From Sinorhizobium fredii USDA 257 (GTDB taxonomy: Bacteria; Pseudomonadota; Alphaproteobacteria; Rhizobiales; Rhizobiaceae), in NCBI RefSeq assembly GCF_000265205.3, contig NT_187157.1, forward strand, positions 1-8,028: 8,028 nucleotides of DNA. Reading direction: 5' to 3'. Below the pieces are notes generated by a model. It ran no database searches. It saw nothing but the letters and a program-made list of their open reading frames with translations, and was not told the origin of the DNA. Position numbers and translations under genes: made by a program. This document shows, piece after piece, positions 1 to 6,065 of this stretch. Positions within the stretch are counted from its first letter, which is position 1; each line of letters starts with the position of its first letter.

Positions 1-358
1 GGATCGCATAGAGCTGCCGCTTGTTCTGATAGGCGATCGCGGCGATCTCGGCCGGTACGGTGAACACGACATGGAAGTACGGTACCGGCAACAGATCGGC
101 CTGGCGGTCGGTAAGCCAGCGATCGCGCGTGGCACCCTGGCATTTGGGGCAATGGCGGTTGCGGCAGGAGTTGTAGGCGACGCGGCTCAAGGCGCAGTCG
201 TCGCAGGTCTCGACATGGCCGCCGAGCGCCGCCGTCCGGCACAGCGCGATCGCCGCCATGACGCGGCGTTCCCCCCGGCCGAGACGACCGTCATGGGTAC
301 GACGATAAGCGGGGCCATGGCGGCGGAAGATATCCGCCACCTCCAGCGCCGGTCGCAT
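1..358 (-). CDS. IS91-family Y2 transposase, N-terminal part (runs off left edge)
   Basis: The minus-strand frame opens at an ATG at 358 and stays open for 119 codons to the window edge. It should be a rolling-circle type (HUH/Y2) transposase that nicks and transfers single-stranded DNA. Visible features are an N-terminal cysteine/histidine zinc-binding region (C52, C55, C65, H69, C70, C73, in the pattern CDDC...CRNRHCPKC) and the segment PVPYFHVVFTVP at residues 91-102, which is characteristic of IS91/IS801-type transposases. The catalytic HUH and two-tyrosine motifs would lie beyond the edge. The start lies 9 bases after the stop of the upstream recombinase and has only a weak Shine-Dalgarno sequence, so translation is probably coupled to that gene. 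The family call is secure; whether the full gene is intact cannot be seen. Confidence 0.9.
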   Translation of the reverse strand, partial: MRPALEVADIFRRHGPAYRRTHDGRLGRGERRVMAAIALCRTAALGGHVETCDDCALSRVAYNSCRNRHCPKCQGATRDRWLTDRQADLLPVPYFHVVFTVPAEIAAIAYQNKRQLYAI

Positions 359-367
359 GGCGCGATC

Positions 368-1237
368 TCAGACCGGCGGCACGACCTCGAGGCGCAGCCG
401 GTCGAGCGGGCTCTCAGTCCGGGCGATCGTCGTTGTCGCCACCTGGGTGTAGTGCGCCGTCGTCGACAGGTGGGTGTGTCCGAGCAGCACCTGAATGATG
501 CGGATATCGACGCCGCTCTCGAGCAGATGGGTTGCAAAGCTGTGCCGCAGCGTGTGCACGCTGACCCGCTTGGTCAATCCCGCCGCCTTGGTCGCCGACC
601 GGCAGGCGGCATAAAGCACCTGCACATCGATCGGCTTGTCGCCCCGTCCGGGAAACAGCCAATCCTTGGGGCGCGCCAGCCGCCAATAGGTGCGCAGGAT
701 GCCAAGCAGCTGCGGCGACAGCATCACCGTGCGATCCTTGGCGCCCTTGCCGTGACGGACCTGGATCACCATGCGCTGGCTGTCGATGTCGGCCACCTTC
801 AGGCTCACCGCCTCCGAGGCGCGCAGTCCGGCGGCATAGGCGGTCGTCAGCGCCGTGCGCGCCTTCAAGGACGGCACCGCTTCGAGAAACCGCACGACCT
901 CGTCGGCGCTCAAGATCGCCGGCAGCTTGCGCGGCGTGCGCGCATAGGCAATTCGCTCGGGAAGCTCCGCCCGGTCCAGCGTCACGCCGTAAAAGAACCG
1001 CAGCGCGCAAACCGTCTGGTTGAGCGCCGGCCAGGAGACGCCCTGCGACACCAGGTACACCTGGAAAGCGCGCACATCCTCCAGCCCCAGCCGATCCGGC
1101 GAGCGGCCGAAATAACGGCTGAACTTTGTCACTGCATGCAGGTAGGATCGTTGCGTGGCCGGCGACAGGTTGCGGAGCGTCATGTCGTCGATCATGCGGC
1201 GGCGCAGCGGGTTCACCGCTGCCGGGGCGTCGGTCAT
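368..1237 (-). CDS. Tyrosine recombinase/integrase paired with the IS91 transposase
   Basis: A 289-aa site-specific recombinase of the XerC/D-phage integrase family, which cuts and rejoins DNA through a covalent phosphotyrosine. Residues about 15-95 form the SAM-like core-binding domain (MTLRNLSPATQRSY...). Residues about 105-280 form the catalytic domain with the full set: R139 (AAGLRASE), K164 or K167 (RHGKGAKDR), H228 and R231 (HTLRHSFATHLL), H254 (LLGH) and the nucleophile Y263 (TTAHYTQV). Length is normal for the family and nothing key is missing. The ATG at 1237 has an AGGAG Shine-Dalgarno 8 bases upstream, and that Shine-Dalgarno lies in one arm of a perfect inverted repeat. The gene is followed after 9 bases by the IS91 Y2 transposase, so the two probably form one transcript of one mobile element. 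The role of the recombinase, perhaps resolution of transposition intermediates, is inference. Confidence 0.93.
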   Translation of the reverse strand: MTDAPAAVNPLRRRMIDDMTLRNLSPATQRSYLHAVTKFSRYFGRSPDRLGLEDVRAFQVYLVSQGVSWPALNQTVCALRFFYGVTLDRAELPERIAYARTPRKLPAILSADEVVRFLEAVPSLKARTALTTAYAAGLRASEAVSLKVADIDSQRMVIQVRHGKGAKDRTVMLSPQLLGILRTYWRLARPKDWLFPGRGDKPIDVQVLYAACRSATKAAGLTKRVSVHTLRHSFATHLLESGVDIRIIQVLLGHTHLSTTAHYTQVATTTIARTESPLDRLRLEVVPPV

Positions 1238-1241
1238 CGGT

Positions 1242-1296
1242 CGGTCTCCTGGTCAAGGGTTGGTTCTCAACACCCCAACATCCCATCAGGAGACCG
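1242..1296 (-). promoter_or_regulatory. Inverted repeat covering the recombinase ribosome binding site
   Basis: CGGTCTCCTG at 1242-1251 and CAGGAGACCG at 1287-1296 are perfect 10-bp complements separated by 35 bases. In the minus-strand leader, the arm next to the ATG at 1237 contains the AGGAG Shine-Dalgarno. If the leader is transcribed from upstream of 1296, the distal arm can pair with and hide the ribosome binding site. It could instead be a DNA-level site for the recombinase or the transposase. The repeat is directly visible; the function is inferred. Confidence 0.6.
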
Positions 1297-1316
1297 CGCC
1301 TCCAAACCCGACCTAT

Positions 1317-1335
1317 CCCGCGTCAGCGGGTTAGT
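1317..1335. other. Small hairpin and GTTC, possible terminal end of the IS91-type element
   Basis: CCCGC at 1317-1321 and GCGGG at 1326-1330 form a 5-bp stem with a 4-base loop, followed by TTAGTTC. IS91-family elements have a hairpin near their terminal (ter) end and prefer GTTC/CTTG-type targets, and this spot is upstream of the first gene of the module, where ter would be expected. The exact element boundary cannot be set without a second copy to compare. Confidence 0.3.
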
Positions 1336-1493
1336 TCAATCCTTCGATTCCGGATTTCAATCCGATGCTCTAGTTGACGAAGCCTAACTTGGCCGCCGGT
1401 TGAAGCGATGATCTCCTTCTCAAGATCGTATAGTGCTGTCGGTCTTGAAAGACGGTCCCTCTTCCTCGCGTCCTCCATCGACGACTTGCACCG

Positions 1494-2208
1494 TTACTTG
1501 GTGATCTCATCACCACCGGCAGGCCGCTGATCACGAAGTGTTTGCTGGGGGTGAGCTTCGTCGGCGATCGCCATGAGTTCATCAAGCGTTAACGCATCAC
1601 CAGAACGCTCCTTGAGATCGATGGTCGCCTTGATCGCCTTCAATTCGCCTGCGCTCGACTGATCGGCCAATTCCCCAGGCAACTGCACGAACGCGGCGTC
1701 CTTTCCTGTCATCTGGATGCAGTTCTTCCCAGCCGCACACTTCTCTCCGGGAACGAGATAGCCCCAGCGTGGACCAAAGGCATAGACGGCGTAGAACAGC
1801 AATTTCGCTTTCGGTTTCTCCAAGCCGCTGGCCAGCATGGCGTCATAGAAGACGCGATGCGTCTCTTTCCAAGTTCGAACGTGCCTGTCGCAGTACATGG
1901 ATGACGGCTGCACGAATATAGCCGTCTTCCCATGGGGAACCGACAAACGGTTGCAATAGCGGCGGAATCGAAGCGCCGTCAGTCTTCGTCTCCTTGTTGG
2001 TCTGCCAACCCACTCCGTTCAAATCGACATATCCGAAATCTGCCTTGAGCAGCTTATGGCTTGCGTCACCGGGAATGTCGACAAGTCCGAAACTGCCGGT
2101 AAAGCAATTCCGGTCTTTGTTGGACTGGCAGAAATTAACCGCCAAAGTGCTGCTGGCACTGACTGCAACGCCAACCGCTGCAAGAAGCATTGCAACCATA
2201 GTTTTCAT
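1494..2208 (-). pseudogene. Secreted DUF1353-family protein, disrupted by a 2-base deletion
   Basis: Two overlapping minus-strand frames join into one protein of about 238 aa. The start chosen is the ATG at 2208, which has GAAGGGG 5 bases upstream; an in-frame ATG at 2223 has no Shine-Dalgarno. Residues 1-23 are a signal peptide (basic MK start, hydrophobic core, cleavage after STLA), so the product would be exported to the periplasm. The first frame contains TDGASIPPLLQPFVGSPW and ends in AAVIH; the second resumes at YCDRHVRTWKETHRVFYDAML. DUF1353 proteins read IHDY at this place, so the observed CATGTAC is explained by loss of two bases from CATGACTAC at 1895/1896. The last about 120 residues form a lysine- and glutamate-rich tail beyond the usual domain. 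The function of the family is not known to me. A true inactivating mutation is most likely, with a sequencing error as the alternative. Confidence 0.8.
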
Positions 2209-2232
2209 GAAAGCCCCTTCCATTTGAACGCG

Positions 2233-2260
2233 AGATTAGCAACTTTGCGTCTACAATCAA
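2233..2260 (-). promoter_or_regulatory. Candidate promoter of the DUF1353 gene
   Basis: On the minus strand, TTGATT (2255-2260) is followed after 16 bases by TAATCT (2233-2238), a fair match to sigma-70 type -35 and -10 boxes. It lies about 25 bases upstream of the ATG at 2208. Visual match only. Confidence 0.4.
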
Positions 2261-2339
2261 CGCTAAATGGTATCGGATAAACTCGCTCCATGAAGATTGC
2301 GCGGCTCGGCTGAACAAGCGCGTTGCATTTCATTACTTG

Positions 2340-2475
2340 GCTGGCGGCCTTCCGGAAATAAAGCCCCACAGCGAGGATTTCCGCAACCTGGTGCTCGACC
2401 TGGTGCGTGAGCATTACCTGGATTTCGGACCGACGCTGGCGGCCGAGAAGCTGATCGAACGCCACCGGCTTGCCG
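2340..2475 (+). pseudogene. ISNCY-type transposase, left fragment
   Basis: The plus-strand frame ending at 2475 reads EDFRNLVLDLVREHY followed by a DFGPTLAAEKLIERH segment. This is the characteristic stretch between the helix-turn-helix and the catalytic domain of ISNCY (IS1202-like) DDE transposases. Upstream, a different frame gives WLAAFRK (about 2340-2360), which resembles the end of the helix-turn-helix region, suggesting an internal deletion near 2360; the gene's true start is not recognisable. The fragment stops at CTTGCCG (2469-2475), where the IS66 element begins, and continues at 5923. It cannot make a functional transposase. Confidence 0.75.
2469..2475 (+). repeat. Left copy of 7-bp direct repeat flanking the IS66 element
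   Basis: CTTGCCG here recurs at 5916-5922, immediately outside the other end of the IS66. IS66-family elements duplicate 8 bp. The eighth base differs: GCTTGCCG on the left, CCTTGCCG on the right with one extra T. One copy is needed to rebuild the ISNCY frame (RLAVSKET). Confidence 0.8.
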
Positions 2476-2496
2476 GTATCCCCACGGTGACGGCCG
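2476..2496 (+). repeat. Left inverted repeat of the IS66 element
   Basis: It starts GTATCCCCACGG and matches the complement of 5893-5913 at 14 of 21 positions, with the blocks GTA, CC, CGGT and CCG shared. It directly abuts the direct repeat at 2469-2475. Confidence 0.7.
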
Positions 2497-2553
2497 TCTT
2501 GTGATGTGATGCCGAACATTGGAAGTCCTGGTGGTAGCACTGGGAGTAGTCCT

Positions 2554-2946
2554 ATGACGAAGCAGCATATTGAGGTGATCACGTCGGTCGAGCGTCGCCG
2601 GCATTGGTCTCGCGAAGAGAAAGAACGGCTGGTAGCGGCGGCGTTAGAGCCTGGAACCGTTGTTTCGGATGTGGCGCGCTCGGCCGGGATTCATGTCAGT
2701 CAGCTATTCCGGTGGCGCAAAGAGCTCTGCCAAATGTCAGCGCCGTCCGTGCCTCCATTCATTCCGATTGAGGTCGTCGCGGCGTTGCCAGCGCCTGATC
2801 CTTTGGAGACGACACCGGCACCACGGGCGCGCAAGAAGCCAAGTATCGTGACGATCGAGCTTGGCCGCGGCCGGCGCATTCGAGTGGAGAGTGATGTTGA
2901 CACCGAAGCTCTGGGCCGCATCCTCGATGTCGTGGAACGGCGATGA
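2554..2946 (+). CDS. tnpA: IS66 accessory protein TnpA (OrfA, helix-turn-helix)
   Basis: A 130-aa IS66 OrfA-type protein related to the IS3/IS911 OrfA helix-turn-helix family. Residues about 15-57 carry the DNA-binding region: RRHWSREEKERLVAAALEPG, then VVSDVARSAGIHVSQLFRWRKEL. Residues 65-95 are a proline- and alanine-rich linker, and the C-terminal part (IELGRGRRIRVESDVDTEAL...) is the conserved IS66 OrfA tail. The ATG at 2554 is chosen because GGGAG lies 7 bases upstream; an in-frame ATG at 2506 has no Shine-Dalgarno and would add 16 unusual residues. It probably binds the element ends together with TnpB. Its stop codon overlaps the tnpB start (ATGA at 2943-2946), indicating coupled translation. 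Confidence 0.92.
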   Translation: MTKQHIEVITSVERRRHWSREEKERLVAAALEPGTVVSDVARSAGIHVSQLFRWRKELCQMSAPSVPPFIPIEVVAALPAPDPLETTPAPRARKKPSIVTIELGRGRRIRVESDVDTEALGRILDVVERR

Positions 2947-3290
2947 TCCCGGTTCCGAGCGGCGTAAAGGTCTGGCTGGCGACGGGCTATACGGACATGC
3001 GGAGGGGATTTCCTGGCCTGTCGCTGATGGTGCAGGAGACACTGAAGCGTGATCCGCATAGCGGCCATTTGTTCTGCTTCCGCGGCAGGAAGGGCGGCCT
3101 AATCAAGGTGATCTGGCACGACGGCCAGGGTGCCTGCCTGTTCACGAAGAAGCTTGAGCGCGGCCGCTTTATCTGGCCGTCAGCGGCCGACGGCACGGTG
3201 GTGATCACGCCGGCGCAGCTCGGCTATCTGCTCGAAGGAATCGACTGGCGAATGCCGCAAAAAACCTGGCGTCCGAGCTCTGCTGGATAG
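2943..3290 (+). CDS. tnpB: IS66 accessory protein TnpB (Orf2)
   Basis: A 115-aa protein with the standard IS66 Orf2 pattern: an N-terminal GVKVWLATGYTDMRRGFPGL, a middle HLFCFRGRKGGLIKVIWHDGQG, and FTKKLERGRFIWP toward the C-terminus. Length is normal for the family. It is an accessory protein needed for efficient transposition in the three-gene IS66 group; its biochemical activity is not established, and it is unrelated to the IS605/IS607 TnpB nucleases. The ATG overlaps the tnpA stop by 4 bases. It is followed by a 45-base gap before tnpC. No defects are seen. Confidence 0.94.
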   Translation: MIPVPSGVKVWLATGYTDMRRGFPGLSLMVQETLKRDPHSGHLFCFRGRKGGLIKVIWHDGQGACLFTKKLERGRFIWPSAADGTVVITPAQLGYLLEGIDWRMPQKTWRPSSAG

Positions 3291-3335
3291 TGGAAATGGC
3301 TGGAAAGGTCGGAGCGAATATGATTCCATCTCGCC

Positions 3336-4973
3336 ATGACCGATGCGGCCGATCAGCTTCCCGACGACCTTGCCAGCGCGCATGCGATGATCCTCGCCGA
3401 GCGCGCGGCACGCCGTGAAGCCGAGGCCGTTGCTGCCCGAGCCCAGGCAGTGAACTCGCATTCGGATGCGCTGATTGCCAGGTTGAGGCTGGAGATCGAG
3501 AAGCTCAAGCGCGACATTCATGGCAGCCGCTCGGAGCGCAAGGCGCGGCTTCTTGAGCAGATGGAATTGCAGCTCGAAGAGTTGGAGGCGGACGCCAGCC
3601 AGGACGAATTGGCCGCTGAACTGGCGGCACGATCCTCGACGGTTCGGGCCTTCGAGCGCAAGCGTCCATCGCGCAAGCCGTTTCCGGAGCACCTGCCGCG
3701 CGAACGCGTCGTCATTGCTCCGCCAACAAGCTGCCCATGCTGCGGCTCGGCCAAGCTGGCGAAACTGGGCGAGGACATTGCCGAGACGCTGGAAGTGATC
3801 CCGCGCCAGTGGAAGGTCATCCAGACGGTGCGCGAGAAGTTCTCCTGCCGCGAATGCGAGAAGATCGCCCAGCCACCGGCCCCTTTCCATGTGACGCCGC
3901 GCGGTTTTGCAGGGCCAAACCTGCTGGCGATGATCCTGTTTGAGAAGTTCGGCCAGCATCAACCGCTGAACCGGCAAAGTGAACGCTATGCCCGCGAGGG
4001 TGTCGACCTCAGCCTCTCGACGCTTGCCGACCAGGTGGGGGCTTGCGCCGCGGTCTTGAAGCCCTTGCACGGATTGATCGAGGCGCATGTGCTGACCGCC
4101 GAGCGTCTACATGGCGATGACACGACCGTGCCGATCCTGGCGAAGGGCAAGACCGATACCGGGCGGATTTGGACCTATGTCAGGGACGATCGGCCGTTCA
4201 GCGGAACGTCGCCGCCAGCCGCCCTCTACTATGCCTCCCGCGATCGGCGGCAGGAACATCCCGAGCGCCATCTAAAGACCTTCACCGGCATTCTGCAGGC
4301 CGACGCCTATGGCGGCTACAACCCGCTCTTCAAAATGGACCGCGATTCTGGTCCGCTGACCCAGGCATTGTGCTGGTCGCATTCGCGTCGCAAGTTCTTC
4401 GTGCTTGCCGACATCGCCACCAACGCCAAACGGGGAAAGAACGCCACGCCGATCTCGCCGGTGGCGCTCGAGGCCGTGAAACGGATCGATGCCCTGTTCG
4501 ATATCGAGCGTGACATCAATCGTCTCGCTGCAAGTGAAAGACTGGCGCGACGCCAGCGGGACAGCCGTCGTCTTGTCGAAGAGCTTGAGGCCTGGATGCG
4601 GGCCGAGCGGACAAAGCTGTCGCGCAGCTCTCCGGTCGCCGAGCCGATCGACTACATGCTAAAGCGCTGGGAGGGCTTTACGTCCTTCCTGGGCGACGGT
4701 CGGATTTGCCTGACCAACAATGCCGCCGAACGCGCTCTGCGCGGCTTCGCTCTCGGCAGGAAGTCGTGGCTGTTTGCGGGTTCTGATCGTGGTGCTGATC
4801 GCGCCGCCTTCATGGCGACGATGATCATGACGGCCAAGCTCAACGACGTCGATCCGCAGGCTTGGCTTGCCGACGTTCTCGCGCGTATCGCTGACACGCC
4901 GACAACAAAGCTTGCAGAGCTGCTGCCGTGGAATTGGACAGGTCCGCGGCCTATGATGGCTTTGGCATCATGA
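3336..4973 (+). CDS. tnpC: IS66 transposase TnpC (DDE)
   Basis: A 545-aa transposase that catalyses cutting and joining of the element ends. Residues about 12-95 form a charged, leucine-rich coiled coil (LIARLRLEIEKLKRDIHG, LLEQMELQLEELEA). A zinc-finger-like region follows, with C133/C135/C136 and C171/C174, bracketing DIAETLEVIPRQWKVI. The RNase H-like catalytic core contains D261 or D262 (LHGDDTTVPI), D323 (LQADAYGGYN) and E465 (LTNNAAERALRGFALGRKSW). The IS66 C-terminal element follows (residues about 497-532, ending LLPWNW). All key residues are present and the length is typical, so it looks functional. No strong Shine-Dalgarno precedes the ATG at 3336. Its TGA at 4971-4973 overlaps the next gene's ATG, tying a passenger gene to transposase translation. 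Confidence 0.96.
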   Translation: MTDAADQLPDDLASAHAMILAERAARREAEAVAARAQAVNSHSDALIARLRLEIEKLKRDIHGSRSERKARLLEQMELQLEELEADASQDELAAELAARSSTVRAFERKRPSRKPFPEHLPRERVVIAPPTSCPCCGSAKLAKLGEDIAETLEVIPRQWKVIQTVREKFSCRECEKIAQPPAPFHVTPRGFAGPNLLAMILFEKFGQHQPLNRQSERYAREGVDLSLSTLADQVGACAAVLKPLHGLIEAHVLTAERLHGDDTTVPILAKGKTDTGRIWTYVRDDRPFSGTSPPAALYYASRDRRQEHPERHLKTFTGILQADAYGGYNPLFKMDRDSGPLTQALCWSHSRRKFFVLADIATNAKRGKNATPISPVALEAVKRIDALFDIERDINRLAASERLARRQRDSRRLVEELEAWMRAERTKLSRSSPVAEPIDYMLKRWEGFTSFLGDGRICLTNNAAERALRGFALGRKSWLFAGSDRGADRAAFMATMIMTAKLNDVDPQAWLADVLARIADTPTTKLAELLPWNWTGPRPMMALAS

Positions 4974-5581
4974 CCGTCGATCGCATCGCCAGGCTACATA
5001 TCCAACTCGACGATATCGAGCCTTTGATCTGGCGCAGGGTCGAGGTTCCACTCACGATGAGCTTGAAGGGGCTCCACGATGTCATTCAGGCCGTGATGCT
5101 GTTCGAGGATTATCATCTGTTCGAGTTCGAGGCTGGTGGGCGATGTTACGATGTGCCGGATCCAGAAGACCTCTACGAACGCAAAACCTTTGCTGCTCGC
5201 AACGTCCGCATAGCGGCACTCATCGAGCGTGGGATCGCGACCTTTAGCTACACCTATGACTTTGGTGATAACTGGCGGCACACTATCACGGTCGAGGCAG
5301 TGGAGGATGGAAACCCCAGCATCGAATATCCGCGCTTCATCGATGGTGAGCGCAGAGCGCCGCCGGAAGATGTTGGCAGCACCTCGGGGTTCGAGGAATT
5401 CCTGAACGTCATGGCGAAGCCACGGCATGCGCAGCATCGAGAGTTCGTGCGTTGGTATGGTGGCCGCTTCGACCCAGAAGATTTAAGCGTTGATATCATT
5501 CAAGACCGTGTCGCTAAAATTGCCCGCCGTCGGACACTTGGAAAAGCTGGATTTGCGAAGAGCCAAAACCAGCAGCACTGA
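4970..5581 (+). CDS. pRiA4b ORF-3-like protein, IS66 passenger
   Basis: A 203-aa member of the plasmid pRiA4b ORF-3-like family (PF07929). The start is the ATG at 4970, which overlaps the tnpC stop as ATGA; an in-frame ATG at 4928 would lie deep inside tnpC. Family signatures seen are IEPLIWRRVEVP (residues 16-27), the central FSYTYDFGDNWRH (102-114), YPRFIDGERRAPPEDVG (about 130-146) and a C-terminal RWYGGRFDPEDL. Relatives usually have cysteines in the third motif (CLDG...CPPEDCGG); here those positions are F, A and V, so any metal or redox role through them is lost. The molecular function of the family is unknown; some members are annotated as TnpR-like, but no resolvase motif is visible. 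Coupling to tnpC suggests it is made alongside the transposase. Confidence 0.88.
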   Translation: MTVDRIARLHIQLDDIEPLIWRRVEVPLTMSLKGLHDVIQAVMLFEDYHLFEFEAGGRCYDVPDPEDLYERKTFAARNVRIAALIERGIATFSYTYDFGDNWRHTITVEAVEDGNPSIEYPRFIDGERRAPPEDVGSTSGFEEFLNVMAKPRHAQHREFVRWYGGRFDPEDLSVDIIQDRVAKIARRRTLGKAGFAKSQNQQH

Positions 5582-5610
5582 CCAAATCTGAAAACACAGA
5601 ACGAGGCATC

Positions 5611-5901
5611 ATGGGCTACCGCAACTCTGCCCTCTACACCCTGAAATATGTCGCCGCGATGCTTGATGAGGACGAAGACTTCTTGCGAGAATGTTCGATT
5701 GAGATGTTCTCTGAAGATGGCTGCTTGTGGGCATATGATGACTATCCGGCCTCGGAGCTCAGCGAGCACATCATCTTGTTCACCCAAGTGGGGATCGAAA
5801 ACCTTCAACAGATTATCCGCAATCTTCGCGGAATTGGCGACCCGCCATCGAAACCAGTGGCAGAAAGAAATCGCAAAAAGCCTCGGCTACTGCGGTCCTG
5901 A
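5611..5901 (+). CDS. Small acidic protein of unknown function, IS66 passenger
   Basis: A 96-aa protein I do not recognise. It starts at an ATG with ACGAGG 4 bases upstream and begins 29 bases after the pRiA4b ORF-3-like gene, so it is probably the last gene of the same operon. The N-terminal half is acidic with hydrophobic stretches (ALYTLKYVAAML, then DEDEDFLREC, then LWAYDDYPASELSEHI). The C-terminal 20 residues are basic and proline-rich (SKPVAERNRKKPRLLRS). There is no signal peptide or membrane segment. Its stop codon (5899-5901) lies inside the right inverted repeat, so the gene fills the element to its edge. The alternating acidic and basic ends could suit protein or DNA binding, but that is only a guess. 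The Shine-Dalgarno and operon position support it as a real gene. Confidence 0.65.
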   Translation: MGYRNSALYTLKYVAAMLDEDEDFLRECSIEMFSEDGCLWAYDDYPASELSEHIILFTQVGIENLQQIIRNLRGIGDPPSKPVAERNRKKPRLLRS

Positions 5902-5913
5902 CCGGATGGTTAC
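5893..5913 (-). repeat. Right inverted repeat of the IS66 element
   Basis: Read on the minus strand from 5913 it begins GTAACCATCCGGTCAGG, an imperfect partner of the left end (14 of 21 identical). It contains the stop codon of the last passenger gene. Confidence 0.7.
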
Positions 5914-5915
5914 TC

Positions 5916-5922
5916 CTTGCCG
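5916..5922 (+). repeat. Right copy of the 7-bp direct repeat flanking the IS66 element
   Basis: CTTGCCG, matching 2469-2475. Two bases (TC) sit between the inverted repeat and this copy, where an exact 8-bp duplication would have a single G; a small later change at the junction is likely. Confidence 0.8.
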
Positions 5923-6059
5923 TCAGCAAGGAGACGCTGCGTCAGTGGATGATGGAAGCCGGCATCTGGGTGTTGCGACGCGAACGCAAGAAGCGGGTTT
6001 TCCAGCCGCGCGGCCGGCGCGATTGCTTCGGCGAACTCATTCAGATCGACGGCTCGCCG
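5923..6059 (+). pseudogene. ISNCY-type transposase, right fragment
   Basis: This continues the fragment that ends at 2475. The frame reads VSKETLRQWMMEAGIWVLRR, then a basic RKKRVFQPRGRRDCFGELIQ, then IDGSP. That last motif is the first catalytic aspartate region of ISNCY (IS1202-like) transposases. Joining 2475 to 5923 gives an unbroken ERHRLAVSKETLRQW, as expected for the intact family. The match stops at IDGSP, where relatives continue with HDWFEDR or similar; from about 6060 the sequence becomes the end of an IS6 fragment. The gene is therefore truncated as well as interrupted, so excision of the IS66 would not restore a working transposase. Confidence 0.85.
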
Positions 6060-6065
6060 GGGACA

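Larger units (their letters stand above)
2476..5913 (+). mobile_element. IS66-family insertion sequence with two passenger genes
   Basis: A 3438-bp element with five plus-strand genes: tnpA, tnpB, tnpC, a pRiA4b ORF-3-like gene and a 96-aa unknown. Its ends are imperfect inverted repeats beginning GTATCC on the left and GTAACC on the right (14 of 21 positions identical), matching the GTA start usual for IS66. The flanks carry a 7-bp direct repeat. Three-gene IS66 elements are typically about 2.5-2.7 kb, so the extra genes explain the larger size. The element sits inside an ISNCY transposase gene, and all three transposition genes look intact, so it may still be mobile. Confidence 0.88.

Noticed and set aside
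71..1387. 438-aa plus-strand open frame
   Set aside because: It lies opposite the recombinase and IS91 transposase, which have full catalytic motifs; the plus translation is arginine- and histidine-rich with no recognisable domain, typical of an antisense shadow in GC-rich DNA.
2506..2553. Upstream ATG for tnpA adding 16 residues
   Set aside because: No Shine-Dalgarno precedes it, while the ATG at 2554 has GGGAG at good spacing and starts the family-like sequence.
3180..4088. 302-aa minus-strand open frame
   Set aside because: Antisense to tnpB and tnpC; it has no family features and is explained by GC-rich codon structure of the transposase.
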